The notes beneath the pieces were generated by a model, which had not been told where the DNA came from, searched no databases, and was given only the letters and a program-made list of their open reading frames with translations. A program made the translations under genes and the position numbers. From Acetoanaerobium pronyense (GTDB taxonomy: Bacteria > Bacillota > Clostridia > Peptostreptococcales > Filifactoraceae), in assembly GCF_017874355.1 (NCBI RefSeq), contig NZ_JAGGLI010000005.1:50731-114730 (forward strand): 64,000 nt of DNA. Reading direction: 5' to 3'. Every line of letters begins with the position of its first letter. Positions within the stretch are counted from its first letter, which is position 1. Positions 63,681 through 64,000 of the stretch are shown here, piece by piece.

Positions 63681-64000
63681 TTAAAATCTTATAGAATCTA
63701 TATTTTCCATTATGCTATCGAAAATCTTTTTATAAGGACTACTTTTGCATAATTTGAAAATAGTTTTTCTTCCTGAATTTACACAGCGACAAGCTATTTT
63801 TATTAGGTTAGCTCTAATAGAAAGAAGCCTGCTTTTTTCCATATCTTTAGGCAGGACTGATCTTTTCATAATATTTATAATGCTATAAGCTAACGCTTTA
63901 ATAATTGTCTTGACTGCGTTAGCAGTAAAGGTTGTATGAGAGGCTGTATCCATGAAAAAATCTAATTTAGCCTCTTTAATGAAATTTTCCATATTACCTC
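63681..64000 (-). CDS. IS1380-type transposase, C-terminal part (runs off the window)
   Basis: The frame is open to the right edge; 103 residues are visible from the first Met, with further codons beyond. 'MENFIKEAKLDFFMDTASHTTFTANAVKTIIKALAYSIINIMKRSVLP' followed by 'RLLSIRANLIKIACRCVNSGRKTIFKLCKSSPYKKIFDSIMENI' matches the C-terminal part of IS1380-family DDE transposases (helical region after the catalytic Glu). Whether the whole gene is intact cannot be judged here. Confidence 0.75.
   Translation of the reverse strand, partial: GNMENFIKEAKLDFFMDTASHTTFTANAVKTIIKALAYSIINIMKRSVLPKDMEKSRLLSIRANLIKIACRCVNSGRKTIFKLCKSSPYKKIFDSIMENIDSIRF

Noticed and set aside
1..64000. CRISPR arrays, tRNA or rRNA genes
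   Set aside because: No regularly spaced repeats and no recognisable tRNA (CCA-end, TTCGANNC) or rRNA core sequences were noticed in intergenic regions.

Overview
The window is chromosomal DNA from a low-GC, strictly anaerobic, amino-acid-fermenting member of the Clostridia. The evidence is a selenocysteine-containing betaine reductase component B, an anaerobic sulfite reductase (asrABC), a K+-dependent-type membrane pyrophosphatase, a class II GalT, methionine gamma-lyase, and many TTG/GTG starts behind strong Shine-Dalgarno sequences. A Peptostreptococcaceae/Acetoanaerobium-like host would fit, but the species cannot be fixed from sequence alone. No rRNA, tRNA or CRISPR array was seen.

Layout. 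1-700: end of an unknown gene and a convergent small membrane protein. 880-3660: copper export (copA-csoR) with a CsoR-type operator inside the promoter. 3700-6260: a PAS/GGDEF/HD-GYP-like signalling protein and an HTH/TPR regulator. 6550-12430: galK-galT-GH42 beta-galactosidase-ROK regulator, followed by an IS256-family element that landed in the shared terminator (8-bp target duplication AAGGTAGA). 13990-18630: a dicarboxylate/amino-acid symporter, an HTH/TPR + MarR pair, an unknown protein and a DUF302 protein. 18800-24230: PAQR/hemolysin III, a flavodoxin-like protein, a broken CHAD-domain gene, rodA-type SEDS protein, leuS. 24370-30830: a complete MurNAc/GlcNAc catabolic cluster (murQ, PTS EIIBC, mupG, murR, nagB, nagA). 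30900-35970: TetR regulator divergent from betaine reductase grdI-grdH (in-frame UGA with a SECIS-like hairpin) and a BCCT transporter. 36130-40880: MATE exporter, a radical SAM/SPASM protein resembling tungsten-enzyme maturases, an AgcS symporter and a small unknown protein. 41040-45640: an ACT/PAS/sigma-54 activator, a sigma-54 promoter with repeated upstream palindromes, megL, and a tnpB-only IS605-type element inserted between megL and its probable terminator. 45900-52440: VanW protein, an anchored unknown protein, a Crp-family regulator, an FNT channel and asrABC; two CTGTGA-N6-TCACAG boxes precede fnt and asrA. 52500-64000: DUF2087 regulator, exonuclease III, AlaX-type editing protein, DUF2225, gamma-carbonic anhydrase, a DUF1232-methyltransferase fusion, SurA-like lipoprotein, secG, hppA, a CAP-domain surface protein, a methyltransferase and the end of an IS1380-type transposase.

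How the parts fit. Most of the window is energy and nutrient metabolism: galactoside use, cell-wall amino-sugar salvage to fructose-6-phosphate, betaine reduction to acetyl phosphate and trimethylamine, methionine breakdown, and sulfite reduction coupled to probable sulfide export. The most informative non-coding signals are the paired Crp boxes, the sigma-54 control region of megL, the murQ promoter-operator, the IS256 insertion in a terminator stem, and an unexplained 55-bp palindrome before the AgcS gene.
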